DNA of 64,000 nucleotides from Candidatus Anstonellales archaeon (GTDB taxonomy: Archaea; Micrarchaeota; Micrarchaeia; Anstonellales; CG1-02-47-40): assembly GCA_038869735.1 (NCBI GenBank), contig JAWCQO010000002.1:73337-137336 (forward strand), read 5' to 3'. The notes below the pieces were generated by a model. That model saw only the letters and a list, made by a program, of their open reading frames with translations. It was not told where the DNA came from and ran no database searches. Shown here piece after piece: positions 14,945-24,269 of the stretch. A program made the translations under genes and the position numbers. Positions within the stretch are counted from its first letter, which is position 1, and each line of letters starts with the position of its first letter.

Positions 14945-17764
14945 ATGCAGCAAGACAAGATAATCATAAAAGGTGCAAGAGAGCACAATCTCAAAAATAT
15001 AAACCTCGAAATCCCACGCAATTCCTTAACTGTCATTACAGGAATTTCTGGGAGTGGAAAAAGCACACTGGCATTTGATACTATTTATGCAGAGGGTCAA
15101 AGAAGATACGTTGAATCTCTATCCTCTTATGCTCGTCAATTTCTTGGTATAATGTCAAAGCCTGATGTGGATTCTATAGAGGGTCTCTCCCCAGCAATTT
15201 CAATAGAGCAAAAGTCTCCCCCCTCCAATCCTCGTTCAACGGTTGGGACGATTACTGAGATTTACGATTATCTACGTCTTTTGTATGCAAGAATTGGAGA
15301 GCCTTACTGCTCCAAGTGTGAAAAGAAAATCACAATACAAACAACAGATGCCATCACAGACGTTATCCTTTTTTCCTATTCTGGAAAGAAGGTCGAAATC
15401 CTCGCTCCAGTTGTAAGAGGGAAGAAAGGAGTCCACGAGAAAATCTTTGAAAGAATCTCACAGATTGGTTTTGAGAAAGTAAGAGTTGACGGCGTAATTA
15501 TTGATGTAGGGACAATCCTCCCCAACTTAGACAAAAACAAAAAGCACAACATAGAAATAGTTGTAGACAAGGTTGCATCGAACCCTGAAGAGAGAGGGCG
15601 ACTATTTGAAGCTGTTCAAAAAGCACTTCTATATGGAAGCGGACTGGTAATAGTAAAAGCAGGAGATGAGGAGAAGCTTTTTTCCCAAAAAAATTCTTGT
15701 CCGGATTGCGGGGTATCCATCGGTGAGTTAGAACCGCGTACTTTTTCATTCAATTCGCCATACGGCGCATGCGAGGAGTGCCATGGCCTTGGAGTAAAAA
15801 TGGAATTTGACCCAGAACTTGTTTTGGATTTTGATAAATCTATTGCGGACGGTGGAATAGTGGCTTGGAAATCAAACATAGCAAGTATTAGAAGCGGGAT
15901 GCTTGAAACAGTTGGAAAGAAATACGGATTTGACCTCTTTACACCTCTTGGACAGATGTCAAAGCAACAGATAGACATTATATTATGGGGCAGCGATGAG
16001 ATTTTCCACTACAAATTGCGCTCGCGCACTGGTAGCACCGTACACGAGTTTGACGGTTCATTCGAAGGTGTTATCCCCAATCTTGAGCGTCTATATCGAG
16101 AGACAAAGTCAGAGTGGAGAAGAGAGGAAATCAGAAAGTTTATGCGAGAAAGAACATGTCCTGCTTGCCAAGGAAAAAGACTCAAAAAAGAAGCTTTATA
16201 TGTAAAAATTCAAGGAAAATCAATAATTGACCTTTGCGAACTTCCAATAAGCGACTGCTACAAGTTTATCTCTTCTCTCACTCTTTATGGAAGCCAAAAG
16301 ATAATTGCTGAACCAGTCCTCAAAGAGATAAAAAGCCGCCTTGAGTTTCTTATAAACGTTGGAGTTTCATACCTCACTCTCTCAAGGACGTCCGACACAC
16401 TTTCTGGAGGAGAGATGCAAAGAATACGCCTTGCTACGCAGATAGGTTCAAACCTAACCGGCGTAATCTATGTTCTGGATGAACCAACAGTCGGTCTCCA
16501 TCAGCGCGACAACGAAAGACTCATATCTACTCTCAAATCCATCAGAGAGATGGGAAACACGTTGATAGTAGTTGAGCACGATGAAGAATGCATAAAAAAT
16601 GCCGATTACATAATTGACCTTGGTCCCGGCGCAGGAGAAAATGGCGGGAGAGTGATGTTTGCAGGCTCACCCGAGGGAATTGGAGAACGCTCAGAATCGA
16701 TAACAGGGCAGTATCTTTCAAAGCGCCTCTTCATTCCAATACCAAAAAAGAGAAGAAAAAGCACGAAGTTCCTAAAAATTAAAGGATGTCTTGAGAATAA
16801 TCTAAAAAATATTGACGTGTCTTTTCCTCTTGGAACGTTTATCTGCATTACTGGCGTTTCCGGAAGCGGAAAATCAACTCTAATCATTGAAACACTATAC
16901 AAAGGTTTGGCTCAGAAAATATACGGCAAGAAGGAGAGACCAGGAAAGTTCTCCGGTTTTGAGGGCCTTGACTACATAGACAAAGTTGTAATCATCGACC
17001 AAACACCAATCGGCAGAACACCAAGAAGCAACCCCGCGACTTATACTGGCGTATTCACTCCGATAAGAGAGCTGTTTGCAATGACTCCAAGTGCAAGGAT
17101 GAAAGGTTATTTAGCAGGAAAATTTTCATTCAATGTGCAAGGAGGAAGATGTGAGAAGTGTGAAGGTGGAGGAGTGGTTAGAATAGAGATGAACTTTCTT
17201 CCAGATATTTATGTTCCTTGCGAGGAATGCGGTGGCAAAAGATACAACCAAGAGGCTCTTTCGGTTACATATAAGGAAAAAAATATAGCAGATGTTCTTG
17301 AAATGAGTGTAGATGAAGCATATCAGTTTTTTCAAAACATCCCCAGAATACAAAATAAATTATCATCCCTTAGAGATGTCGGTCTTGGATATATAAAGCT
17401 TGGACAACCAGCTACAACCCTTTCAGGAGGTGAAGCTCAAAGGGTCAAGCTCTCTTACGAACTATCAAAAAGACCTACGGGAAGAACCGTTTACATCCTT
17501 GATGAACCAACAATTGGGCTTCACTTTGATGATGTAGCAAAGCTTCTGGATGTCCTCGTGCGCCTTGTAGAAAAGGAAAACACCGTAATTGTCATAGAAC
17601 ACAATTTAGATGTGATAAAGACAGCAGATTACATAATAGACCTTGGTCCGGAAGGAGGAGAGGCAGGGGGAGAGATTGTTGCAACAGGAACTCCCGAGGA
17701 GATTGCCAAAAACAATAAAAGCTATACTGGCCAGTATCTAAAAAGAATTTTGCAGGAAAATTAA
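14945..17764 (+). CDS. uvrA: excinuclease ABC subunit A
   Basis: Damage-sensing ATPase with two ABC modules in 939 residues, the normal length. The first module has GISGSGKSTLAFDTIYAEGQ and the second GVSGSGKSTLIIETLY. Zinc knuckles are CSKC, CPDCGVSIG, and CEKCEGGGVVRIEM with CEECGGKRYN. ABC signatures read TLSGGEMQRIRLA and TLSGGEAQRVKLS. The gene begins 59 bases after uvrB. Both are expected to act together on bulky DNA lesions with UvrC, 900 bases further on. Confidence 0.97.
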   Translation: MQQDKIIIKGAREHNLKNINLEIPRNSLTVITGISGSGKSTLAFDTIYAEGQRRYVESLSSYARQFLGIMSKPDVDSIEGLSPAISIEQKSPPSNPRSTVGTITEIYDYLRLLYARIGEPYCSKCEKKITIQTTDAITDVILFSYSGKKVEILAPVVRGKKGVHEKIFERISQIGFEKVRVDGVIIDVGTILPNLDKNKKHNIEIVVDKVASNPEERGRLFEAVQKALLYGSGLVIVKAGDEEKLFSQKNSCPDCGVSIGELEPRTFSFNSPYGACEECHGLGVKMEFDPELVLDFDKSIADGGIVAWKSNIASIRSGMLETVGKKYGFDLFTPLGQMSKQQIDIILWGSDEIFHYKLRSRTGSTVHEFDGSFEGVIPNLERLYRETKSEWRREEIRKFMRERTCPACQGKRLKKEALYVKIQGKSIIDLCELPISDCYKFISSLTLYGSQKIIAEPVLKEIKSRLEFLINVGVSYLTLSRTSDTLSGGEMQRIRLATQIGSNLTGVIYVLDEPTVGLHQRDNERLISTLKSIREMGNTLIVVEHDEECIKNADYIIDLGPGAGENGGRVMFAGSPEGIGERSESITGQYLSKRLFIPIPKKRRKSTKFLKIKGCLENNLKNIDVSFPLGTFICITGVSGSGKSTLIIETLYKGLAQKIYGKKERPGKFSGFEGLDYIDKVVIIDQTPIGRTPRSNPATYTGVFTPIRELFAMTPSARMKGYLAGKFSFNVQGGRCEKCEGGGVVRIEMNFLPDIYVPCEECGGKRYNQEALSVTYKEKNIADVLEMSVDEAYQFFQNIPRIQNKLSSLRDVGLGYIKLGQPATTLSGGEAQRVKLSYELSKRPTGRTVYILDEPTIGLHFDDVAKLLDVLVRLVEKENTVIVIEHNLDVIKTADYIIDLGPEGGEAGGEIVATGTPEEIAKNNKSYTGQYLKRILQEN

Positions 17765-17851
17765 TCTTGCCCTGAAGCCTGCCAAAAAATGGCACGAAGG
17801 GCCGGTTAAAAGGTTAACTGCCTAAAAAGTTTTGCGGGGTATAAAAAGTAT

Positions 17852-18589
17852 ATGGGTAGTCTTACAGCAATCACAAAGAAACACATGGAAGAGGAGGACG
17901 AATCAAACAAAGGGGGACTACTGCGTCAAATAATACTAGGAGGTCAGGACGGCCTCGTTAACGTTTTTGGTATAGTCCTCGGAGTCGCTACGGCAACCGA
18001 AAATCCACAGCTTGTTATAATAGCAGGATTAGCTGCGACTCTTGCTGAGTCCCTTTCGATGGCCGCTGTTGCATACACTTCCTCACGAGCTGAGGAAGAC
18101 CACTACAAAAAGATGCTTGAAGTTGAAAAATGGGAGATCGAGAATCTCCCCGACATAGAAAAAGAGGAGATTAGGATAATCTACCGCAAAAAGGGCTTTA
18201 AGGGGAAAGATTTGGAGAAGATAGCTGACATTATCACCTCTGACAAAAATCTTTGGTTACAGGTAATGATGCAAGAAGAGCTGGGTTTCTCTGATATTCA
18301 GAAAATAAATCCTCCGCGTGAAGGAGTTGTTGTTGGATTGTCAGCGTTTTTTGGCTCCCTTATTCCTCTCTTCCCATTTTTATTATCGCCATCGTATTTC
18401 ACACCAAGCATAGCATTCTGGGTATCTATTTTGTTTTCCTTGTTTGTCTTATTTGTAGCAGGAGTAATAAAAGGCAAGCTAACAACAGGCAGGCTACTCC
18501 ATGATGGACTTGAAATGATGCTTATAGGCGGTATTGCAGGAATAGCGGGGTATAGTGTGGGTGCCGTTTTGGGAGTAGCTGGGTTTTGA
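17852..18589 (+). CDS. VIT1/CCC1-family iron/manganese transporter
   Basis: A five-helix membrane protein of the vacuolar iron transporter family, which moves Fe2+ or Mn2+. The family start is visible (IILGGQDGLVNVFGIVLGVA), then AATLAESLSMAAVAYTSSRAE, an acidic cytoplasmic metal-binding stretch (EKEEIRIIYRKKGF), and three C-terminal helices. The start is uncertain: a TATA box (GTATAAAAAG, about 17838-17847) is only 14 bases before ATG 17852, so transcription would begin near 17868 and ATG 17885 (MEEEDESNKGG) may be the real start. It sits between uvrA and uvrC, which is unusual. Confidence 0.85.
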   Translation: MGSLTAITKKHMEEEDESNKGGLLRQIILGGQDGLVNVFGIVLGVATATENPQLVIIAGLAATLAESLSMAAVAYTSSRAEEDHYKKMLEVEKWEIENLPDIEKEEIRIIYRKKGFKGKDLEKIADIITSDKNLWLQVMMQEELGFSDIQKINPPREGVVVGLSAFFGSLIPLFPFLLSPSYFTPSIAFWVSILFSLFVLFVAGVIKGKLTTGRLLHDGLEMMLIGGIAGIAGYSVGAVLGVAGF

Positions 18590-18667
18590 ATCTTTACTCT
18601 TTTATACGCCTACGCAAAAATATTATTGGATGCTGTTAATTTTTTCTTTAGGCCTTGGTGATACTCA

Positions 18668-20275
18668 ATGTTAGATATATCCAAGATAACTCTTCCTTCC
18701 CTGCCAGGCTGCTATCTATTCAAAGATAAAAAAGGAACCGTTCTTTACGTAGGAAAGGCAAGAAATCTAAAAAAGCGAGTCAAGAGCTATTTTTCACGCA
18801 AGTGCGACAATAAAACCGCAACTCTTTTGGAAGAAAGCGCAAGCGTTGACTTCATCATCACAGACAATGAGGTTGAGGCTCTGCTTCTTGAAAACAGCCT
18901 TATCAAACGCTACTTCCCCAAATTTAATACCGAGTTGAAGAGTTCTGAAAAGTTTACATATATCGTTATAACAAAAGAAAAGTTTCCACGGCTTCTCCTC
19001 AGCAGAAGGATTAGAAGCCGGTTTGCACCCAATGGGAGATGGTATGGCCCCTTCGCGCGAGGTTCTGCGCGCATTTTAGTTGCGGATACGCTCAGAAAAG
19101 CGTTCGGAGTCAGAATCTGCAAAAGATTGCCAAAAAAAGCTTGCCTTCAGTACTATCTTGGAAACTGTACAGCTCCATGCGAGGAAAAGATAAGCGAAGA
19201 GGACTACCTCAAGCGTATATCAATATTGGAATCTGTGCTTACAGGGGAAGGCGAATCCTTTAACAAGATACTTGAAACTATGCGAAGCGAGATGAAGAAA
19301 GAATCAGACAAGAAAAACTTTGAAAGGGCAATGACTCTAAGGGATAGCATACGACTACTTGAAGGCCTTTCCCAGAAACAGAAGATTGAACGCAAAAAGG
19401 CAGGAAGCGAAGACTACATCTCATATATTTCAGTGAACGGAAAAGTAACTCTCCAAATATTTAAAGTGATAGAAGGGGTAATCCGCGACAGAGAACGATT
19501 TTTCTTTGAGGCAAGAGAAGGAGAGGAACTGGAAGAATTCCTAAGCAACTATTACGAAAGAGACAACACTCCAGACGCAATCTATTTAGAAAACAAATTT
19601 GAGGGTATTGACGCAATGGAAAAGTATCTGACAAAAAAGGCCGGAAGGCAAGTTAGACTATTAGTACCAAAAAAAGGAGAGAAACTAGATATACTAAATC
19701 TCCTTAAAAAAAATGTGGAAGCCGAAGTAACAGGAAAAACCAATCCTGCGCTTCTTACACTCCAAAAGGCACTAAAGCTCCGCGAAATTCCACGGGTTAT
19801 CGATTGCTTTGATATATCTACTCTCTTTGGTAAGGATTCCGTAGGGAGCGTTGTTCGTTTTGTTAATGGAAAACCAGAGAAATCATCATATAGACGCTTT
19901 AAAATACGCTTTGCAGGTGAAGGGGGAACCAAACAAGACGACCCAAATATGATAGGTGAAATAATCTTTAGACGGTATAAGCGGTTAATGGAGGAAAATG
20001 CTCAAATGCCAAACCTTGTCCTGATAGATGGCGGCACATCGCAACTTAAAAGAGCAATGGAAGCTCTCTCTCGTCTTCGCACGGATATAGACTGCATCTC
20101 GCTTGCAAAAGGAGAGGAAGCTATATACTCTCCTAACTTTCCTCAAACAATAAAGCTTGGTAAGAACAACGAAGGCTTAAAAATCCTCATCTACGCTCGG
20201 GATGAGGCTCACAGATTTGGTTTATCCTACCACCGCGCTTTGAGACGAAAAGCCGTTAAACCACATATTTATTGA
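18668..20275 (+). CDS. uvrC: excinuclease ABC subunit C, lacking the C-terminal HhH domain
   Basis: Double-incision nuclease of UvrABC repair. The GIY-YIG domain (residues 1-90: LPGCYLFKDKKGTVLYVGKARN) makes the 3' cut. A UVR-type helical pair follows at about 200-240. The RNase H-like domain (VIDCFDISTLFGKDSVGSVV, LVLIDGGTSQLKRAMEAL) makes the 5' cut. The protein stops 10 residues after RDEAHRFGLSYHRALRRKA, where bacterial UvrC normally continues into tandem helix-hairpin-helix motifs. At 535 residues it therefore appears to lack the HhH DNA-binding domain. The stop is clean, with no sign of a frameshift. Confidence 0.93.
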   Translation: MLDISKITLPSLPGCYLFKDKKGTVLYVGKARNLKKRVKSYFSRKCDNKTATLLEESASVDFIITDNEVEALLLENSLIKRYFPKFNTELKSSEKFTYIVITKEKFPRLLLSRRIRSRFAPNGRWYGPFARGSARILVADTLRKAFGVRICKRLPKKACLQYYLGNCTAPCEEKISEEDYLKRISILESVLTGEGESFNKILETMRSEMKKESDKKNFERAMTLRDSIRLLEGLSQKQKIERKKAGSEDYISYISVNGKVTLQIFKVIEGVIRDRERFFFEAREGEELEEFLSNYYERDNTPDAIYLENKFEGIDAMEKYLTKKAGRQVRLLVPKKGEKLDILNLLKKNVEAEVTGKTNPALLTLQKALKLREIPRVIDCFDISTLFGKDSVGSVVRFVNGKPEKSSYRRFKIRFAGEGGTKQDDPNMIGEIIFRRYKRLMEENAQMPNLVLIDGGTSQLKRAMEALSRLRTDIDCISLAKGEEAIYSPNFPQTIKLGKNNEGLKILIYARDEAHRFGLSYHRALRRKAVKPHIY

Positions 20276-20290
20276 TTTATTCAAATTAAT

Positions 20291-20782
20291 TTATTCAATC
20301 TTTGCAAAGACTATTGTCTTGAGATTTGAATCTGTCCCAGAGCATTTTTTGCAACTTACATACCAAAAAAAGAACTCGGTAGGTGTTTTTGAAAACTTCT
20401 TTTTGCACAGTTCTGAAAGCTCAGACAGCGCAGAAGAGAGCCCAGAATACGCTCCAACATAAGACTTAGACAGAAAAGTTCCGCTGAGAAAAACATTCTG
20501 TTTATCGTCTGGATGAGGTTTTTGCACTTCAAAAAGCACCTTTCCCCAGAAAAGCCCCTCCATTCCGTAAAGCATCATTTGCGGAGATGAAGCTCCAAGC
20601 GAGTGTTTTTCAATCTGTTCGCTTGCGTATTTTATAGTTGCTTTTAAGTTTATTGGTACGTGAAACAGCTGTAATACGTTAACTGCCAAAAAAGGTTTTT
20701 GTTTGAATTGCCATACTCGCTGATCATATTTTTTTACGTCCAAGTCAGGATAGCACATGTCGTCTTTTGTTTGACCTACCAT
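20291..20782 (-). CDS. unknown protein, possibly a GyrI-like small-molecule-binding domain
   Basis: A 163-residue soluble protein not recognised with certainty. It contains MVGQTKDDMCYPDLDVKKYD at the start, then alternating strands and helices (NVFLSGTFLSKSYVGAYSGL, FFFWYVSCKKCSG). The size, the single-domain pattern and the KSYVGAY segment recall GyrI-like/SOUL folds, but this is weak. A TATA-like CTTTTATAAG centred near 20811 favours a leaderless ATG at 20782 over the upstream start at 20803. It converges on uvrC, 15 bases from its end. Confidence 0.6.
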   Translation of the reverse strand: MVGQTKDDMCYPDLDVKKYDQRVWQFKQKPFLAVNVLQLFHVPINLKATIKYASEQIEKHSLGASSPQMMLYGMEGLFWGKVLFEVQKPHPDDKQNVFLSGTFLSKSYVGAYSGLSSALSELSELCKKKFSKTPTEFFFWYVSCKKCSGTDSNLKTIVFAKIE

Positions 20783-20817
20783 AAAACTAATAAGGCAATT
20801 CAACTTATAAAAGTTTA

Positions 20818-21336
20818 TTACGATAGCGCTTGGGCAATCTTTTCCCCAAAGATGGTTGCAGAATTTGGTCCGTCTGCAGTTATTATTTTGCCATCTCGCT
20901 CAACAGAAGCTCCTGTGTAATACGAGCCAGCATTCTTCAAAAGCTCCTTTGTTTTGCTGTCAGGAAACGAAGTAACCTTTTTCCCATTAACTATTCCGGC
21001 AGATGCAAGTATGCGAGGAGCAATACAAATTGCTCCAACAACCTTTCCGGAGGCGTAAGCCTCTCTTGCAAGCTTTAAAACATCAGGATTTTCTGCAAGT
21101 CTGTGTGACTCTACTCCCTTGCCACCAACAAAAACAACTGCGGAATAATTTGCCAGCTTTACTTGTGAAACAAGCAAATCAACATTTGTCCTTCTACCAA
21201 GCATCCCCACAGCTTCTCCCTTTTTTGTGCTTGCCAATTCAGAATCTACGACGCCTACCTTTTCCAGAGCCTTTTTAGTCTCAAACAGTTCTTCGTCTCT
21301 AAAATCAGAAGGAGCAATTACAAAAAGGACTTTTTT
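20818..21336 (-). CDS. DJ-1/PfpI family protein
   Basis: A 172-residue class-I glutamine-amidotransferase-like fold of the DJ-1/PfpI group (deglycase, chaperone or protease activities are reported in the family). The nucleophile Cys sits in KVVGAICIAPRIL, where many homologues have AICHGP. The N-terminal MKKVLFVIAPSDFRDEEL supplies the conserved Glu. The close is DGKIITADGPNSATIFGEKI. A frame extends upstream to 21363, but ATG 21336 has GGAGGGTG eight bases before it. Because the residue after Cys is Ile rather than His, its catalytic dyad may differ. Confidence 0.88.
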   Translation of the reverse strand, partial: KKVLFVIAPSDFRDEELFETKKALEKVGVVDSELASTKKGEAVGMLGRRTNVDLLVSQVKLANYSAVVFVGGKGVESHRLAENPDVLKLAREAYASGKVVGAICIAPRILASAGIVNGKKVTSFPDSKTKELLKNAGSYYTGASVERDGKIITADGPNSATIFGEKIAQALS

Positions 21337-21359
21337 CATATCAAACACCCTCCTTTTAC

Positions 21360-23132
21360 TCATTTTTTGCTTTTGTAATAAAAATATTGCCCTGCTTCTT
21401 TTTGTTTTCTATCCATAATCGAATCAGGTTTGTTTATTCTCGGCCTAAGAGTGTCTACATCCCTTCGCATAGTTATCCCCATACTCTTGAGAAAAGAGTT
21501 CATTCCATTTATCTTTGACTGCGGCGAACTTGCATGTCCATAAACAGATGACCTCCCATCAAAAACTATAATACGAGAAGCAAGCGAATCAATCAAAACG
21601 ACGTCATGGTCTATAACCAAAGCCGATGAACTAGAATTCACAATCAAGCTTCTAATAAGCTCTGAAAATTGAAGCCTCTGCTCAATGTCAAGAAATGCAG
21701 AAGGCTCATCTAATAAATAAAGCTCAGCTTCTTTTGAAAGACACGAAGTTATTGCAACTCTCTGGAGTTCTCCGCCAGACAACTGAGTTAGCTTTCTTAG
21801 CATAAGGCGTTCAATACCCAATCTCCTTTTACATTCCTCAAAGAATTGCGCATTAAGCTTTTGGGATGAGAAAAATTCGCTAACCGTCATCTTTGCATCT
21901 GCGCTTAAATACTGCGGTTTGTACGAAAGAGAGACTCTGGGTAAATCCCCATATTTTTCATCTGGTTTCTCAATTCCACAGATAAGCTTTGCAAATAGTG
22001 TTTTTCCAAGCGCGTTCTTACCTACCACTCCCACGATTTCGCCTTCCATTATCTCCCCAGCTTCCGAGGAGAAAACAAATCCAGGATATTTTTTTTGGAA
22101 TTGTGGATAGGCCAGTTTAACGCTTGCTTTTCTTTCAGATTCACTTCCAAAAGAAAAGCGTATCTCGTTTTCTCTGAAGCGGACATTCTCATCCCTAAGA
22201 ACTCCACTTAGGTATTCATTTATCCCTCTTCTCGCACTCTTAAGGCTCGAGACTACGCCGTAGCCGTTCTCATGCCCCCAAAAGATGTACACATAATCAC
22301 ACAGGTAGTCAAGCACCGCTAAATCATGCTCAACAACCATCACATTTTTTGTTTCACCAACCTCTCTTATAGCAACTGAAATAGCTATCCTTTGTTCGAT
22401 GTCTAAATAAGAAGAAGGTTCATCAAAGTAATAGATATCAGCGTCTTTCAGTAACGATGCAGCTAGAGCAAGGCGCTGAAGCTCGCCTCCAGAAAGGTTT
22501 TTGATCTCTCGTTCCAATATATCCTGCAATGAAAATCTCCTGACCACATCCTCAAAATTTCCTCTTTCGTCAATTCTTTTTAGAATCTCATTTACCTTCC
22601 CAGAAACCACATCCGGAATTTTATCTATATTTTGCGGCTTGTAAGATACTACAAGTTGCTTTGCTCTTTTATCCAAAAAATAATTTTTTATCGCAAGTGG
22701 AAGATCAGGAGGAAGACCTTTCTCTTCATCATTTTGACTAAGGTTCCCAAAATTCGGTGAGAGCTTCCCTGACATAATTTTTATAGCTGTACTCTTTCCA
22801 ATACCATTTTTTCCAATTATGCCACAAACGCCTGCTTGGGGTATGGGGAGGTTGTATAGCCTAAAGGAATTAACACCATATTGGTGAATGAGAGTCCCAG
22901 TTTCAGATGGTAGATTGATTATATCTATGCAATCTACAGGGCACTTTTTAGGGCATATACCACAACCGGTGCATAACACCTCGGATATTACAGGAAAACC
23001 TTCGTTGTCTATCCATACTGTCTTATCCCCCATCTTTACTCCAGGGCATACTTTCATGCAAACATAGCCGCATCTTGCTCCAAGGCAAAGAGAACGGTCT
23101 ATTATAGCTATTCTTTTATGACTCTTTTTCAT
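21360..23132 (-). CDS. ribosome recycling ATPase ABCE1 (Rli1)
   Basis: Splits 70S ribosomes after termination or rescue, together with aRF1 or Pelota. The N terminus carries two 4Fe-4S clusters (CLGARCGYVCMKVCPG and CTGCGICPKKCPVDC). Twin ABC modules follow, with Walker A GKNGIGKST and GKNALGKT, signatures LSGGELQRLALA and LSGGELQRVAIT, and Walker B segments ending FDEPSSYLD and LDEPSAFLD. The length of 590 residues is standard. It starts 11 bases after the pelota stop, so the two form an operon that makes functional sense. Confidence 0.97.
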   Translation of the reverse strand: MKKSHKRIAIIDRSLCLGARCGYVCMKVCPGVKMGDKTVWIDNEGFPVISEVLCTGCGICPKKCPVDCIDIINLPSETGTLIHQYGVNSFRLYNLPIPQAGVCGIIGKNGIGKSTAIKIMSGKLSPNFGNLSQNDEEKGLPPDLPLAIKNYFLDKRAKQLVVSYKPQNIDKIPDVVSGKVNEILKRIDERGNFEDVVRRFSLQDILEREIKNLSGGELQRLALAASLLKDADIYYFDEPSSYLDIEQRIAISVAIREVGETKNVMVVEHDLAVLDYLCDYVYIFWGHENGYGVVSSLKSARRGINEYLSGVLRDENVRFRENEIRFSFGSESERKASVKLAYPQFQKKYPGFVFSSEAGEIMEGEIVGVVGKNALGKTLFAKLICGIEKPDEKYGDLPRVSLSYKPQYLSADAKMTVSEFFSSQKLNAQFFEECKRRLGIERLMLRKLTQLSGGELQRVAITSCLSKEAELYLLDEPSAFLDIEQRLQFSELIRSLIVNSSSSALVIDHDVVLIDSLASRIIVFDGRSSVYGHASSPQSKINGMNSFLKSMGITMRRDVDTLRPRINKPDSIMDRKQKEAGQYFYYKSKK

Positions 23133-23143
23133 GAAAATCAGCT

Positions 23144-24181
23144 TTATTCTATCCTAAACCTAAGAATTGCAGCCAGTCCACCAAAACCATCCAACTTTTC
23201 TGCAGGGCTGCAGCCTGATGAAAATACATGCAAGTTAACTTTCATCAAAACAGCCTTTTCAACAAGCTCCGAGACGTCTTTTCTTTTTCTCAAGAGAGAG
23301 TCAAGTACAAGGAGCTCCGAAACAGCTCCATACTCCATTGCCCTTTTCACTTCATCAAGTCCCCAAGCACAAAGGCCGTCTTCCCGGCCAACATGCTCCA
23401 TAAACTTATTCATAATTGCGGCGTTGCGTTCAATCTCATGCTCTACTATCGCTTTTGATATTGCTCCTCGCGAAAGAAGCTCCTCAACACCACTTCTTTC
23501 TGCATAAGAGACAGAATCAAACACTATTTTTTTGAGAAGTTGAGGGTCTTTGTGCATTATGAATTTCTTTAAATTATCTTTTGTAAATCCAGGTCCAGCT
23601 ATAACTATTCGCTCCTCCTTTCTTTCTTGGACTTTTTTTAATATCTCGTCAAAATACTCTCTCTCCTTTTCTGCAAAGCGCTCATCCCGTTTTGATGCTT
23701 TACTCTCAATCTCAAAATCATAATGTACCCCTCTTCCGGTGAGAGTTGCAAAGAGCGCTTTTTCATTGTCTAATACCACTATAATGACTTTCGGTTTCTT
23801 CGAGTCCATCACTGCTTTTTTGAGTCTCTGAAGTTCATGTTCCTTCCAATCTTTCTGTATAACAATCGGAAAGCCAGTTTCAACATCTACCGTGTGATAT
23901 TGCCCACGGGGCGCGTATTCCTCAGGCTCTCCGGAAATTATTTTTCCAGTAACCCTCAGCCTATTTAGCTCTTCAGAAAACTCTACTTTTTCAGCCTCTA
24001 ATTCTATATTAACAGGCATTTTTTCTCCTGCGTCATCCTCTGTTGGCTTGAATCTCCTCCAAGTTTTTGAAAATACACGGTCTCCGATATTAAGAATACT
24101 TCCAATATGCCACAGGTCCTCTGCATTTTCCGGAATTATTCTTATCTTTCCTTCTTTTATATGAGAATAGTTAACCCTCAT
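23144..24181 (-). CDS. pelA: ribosome rescue factor Pelota (Dom34)
   Basis: An aRF1-like protein that enters stalled ribosomes and, with aEF1A and ABCE1, frees them. Its three domains are visible: an N-terminal Sm-like fold (VNYSHIKEGKIRIIPENAEDLWH, cited in part), a central domain (VIVVLDNEKALFATLTG, VIAGPGFTKDNLKKFI) and a C-terminal domain (GLCAWGLDEVKRAMEYGAVSEL). The GGQ of release factors is absent, as expected. It has 345 residues and lies directly upstream of the ABCE1 gene on the same strand. Confidence 0.96.
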   Translation of the reverse strand: MRVNYSHIKEGKIRIIPENAEDLWHIGSILNIGDRVFSKTWRRFKPTEDDAGEKMPVNIELEAEKVEFSEELNRLRVTGKIISGEPEEYAPRGQYHTVDVETGFPIVIQKDWKEHELQRLKKAVMDSKKPKVIIVVLDNEKALFATLTGRGVHYDFEIESKASKRDERFAEKEREYFDEILKKVQERKEERIVIAGPGFTKDNLKKFIMHKDPQLLKKIVFDSVSYAERSGVEELLSRGAISKAIVEHEIERNAAIMNKFMEHVGREDGLCAWGLDEVKRAMEYGAVSELLVLDSLLRKRKDVSELVEKAVLMKVNLHVFSSGCSPAEKLDGFGGLAAILRFRIE

Positions 24182-24269
24182 CCTTTAGATTGTAATTTTT
24201 AGGATTTAAAAAGTAAGAAGGAACAAAAAGAAAGAAAATGAAGAGCGCTTAAAAAATAAGCTCAAAAAG

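Noticed and set aside
17800-17825. Terminator hairpin between uvrA and the VIT1-like gene (GTTAA-AAGG-TTAAC)
   Set aside because: The stem is only five pairs plus a bulged extension, and no T tract follows.
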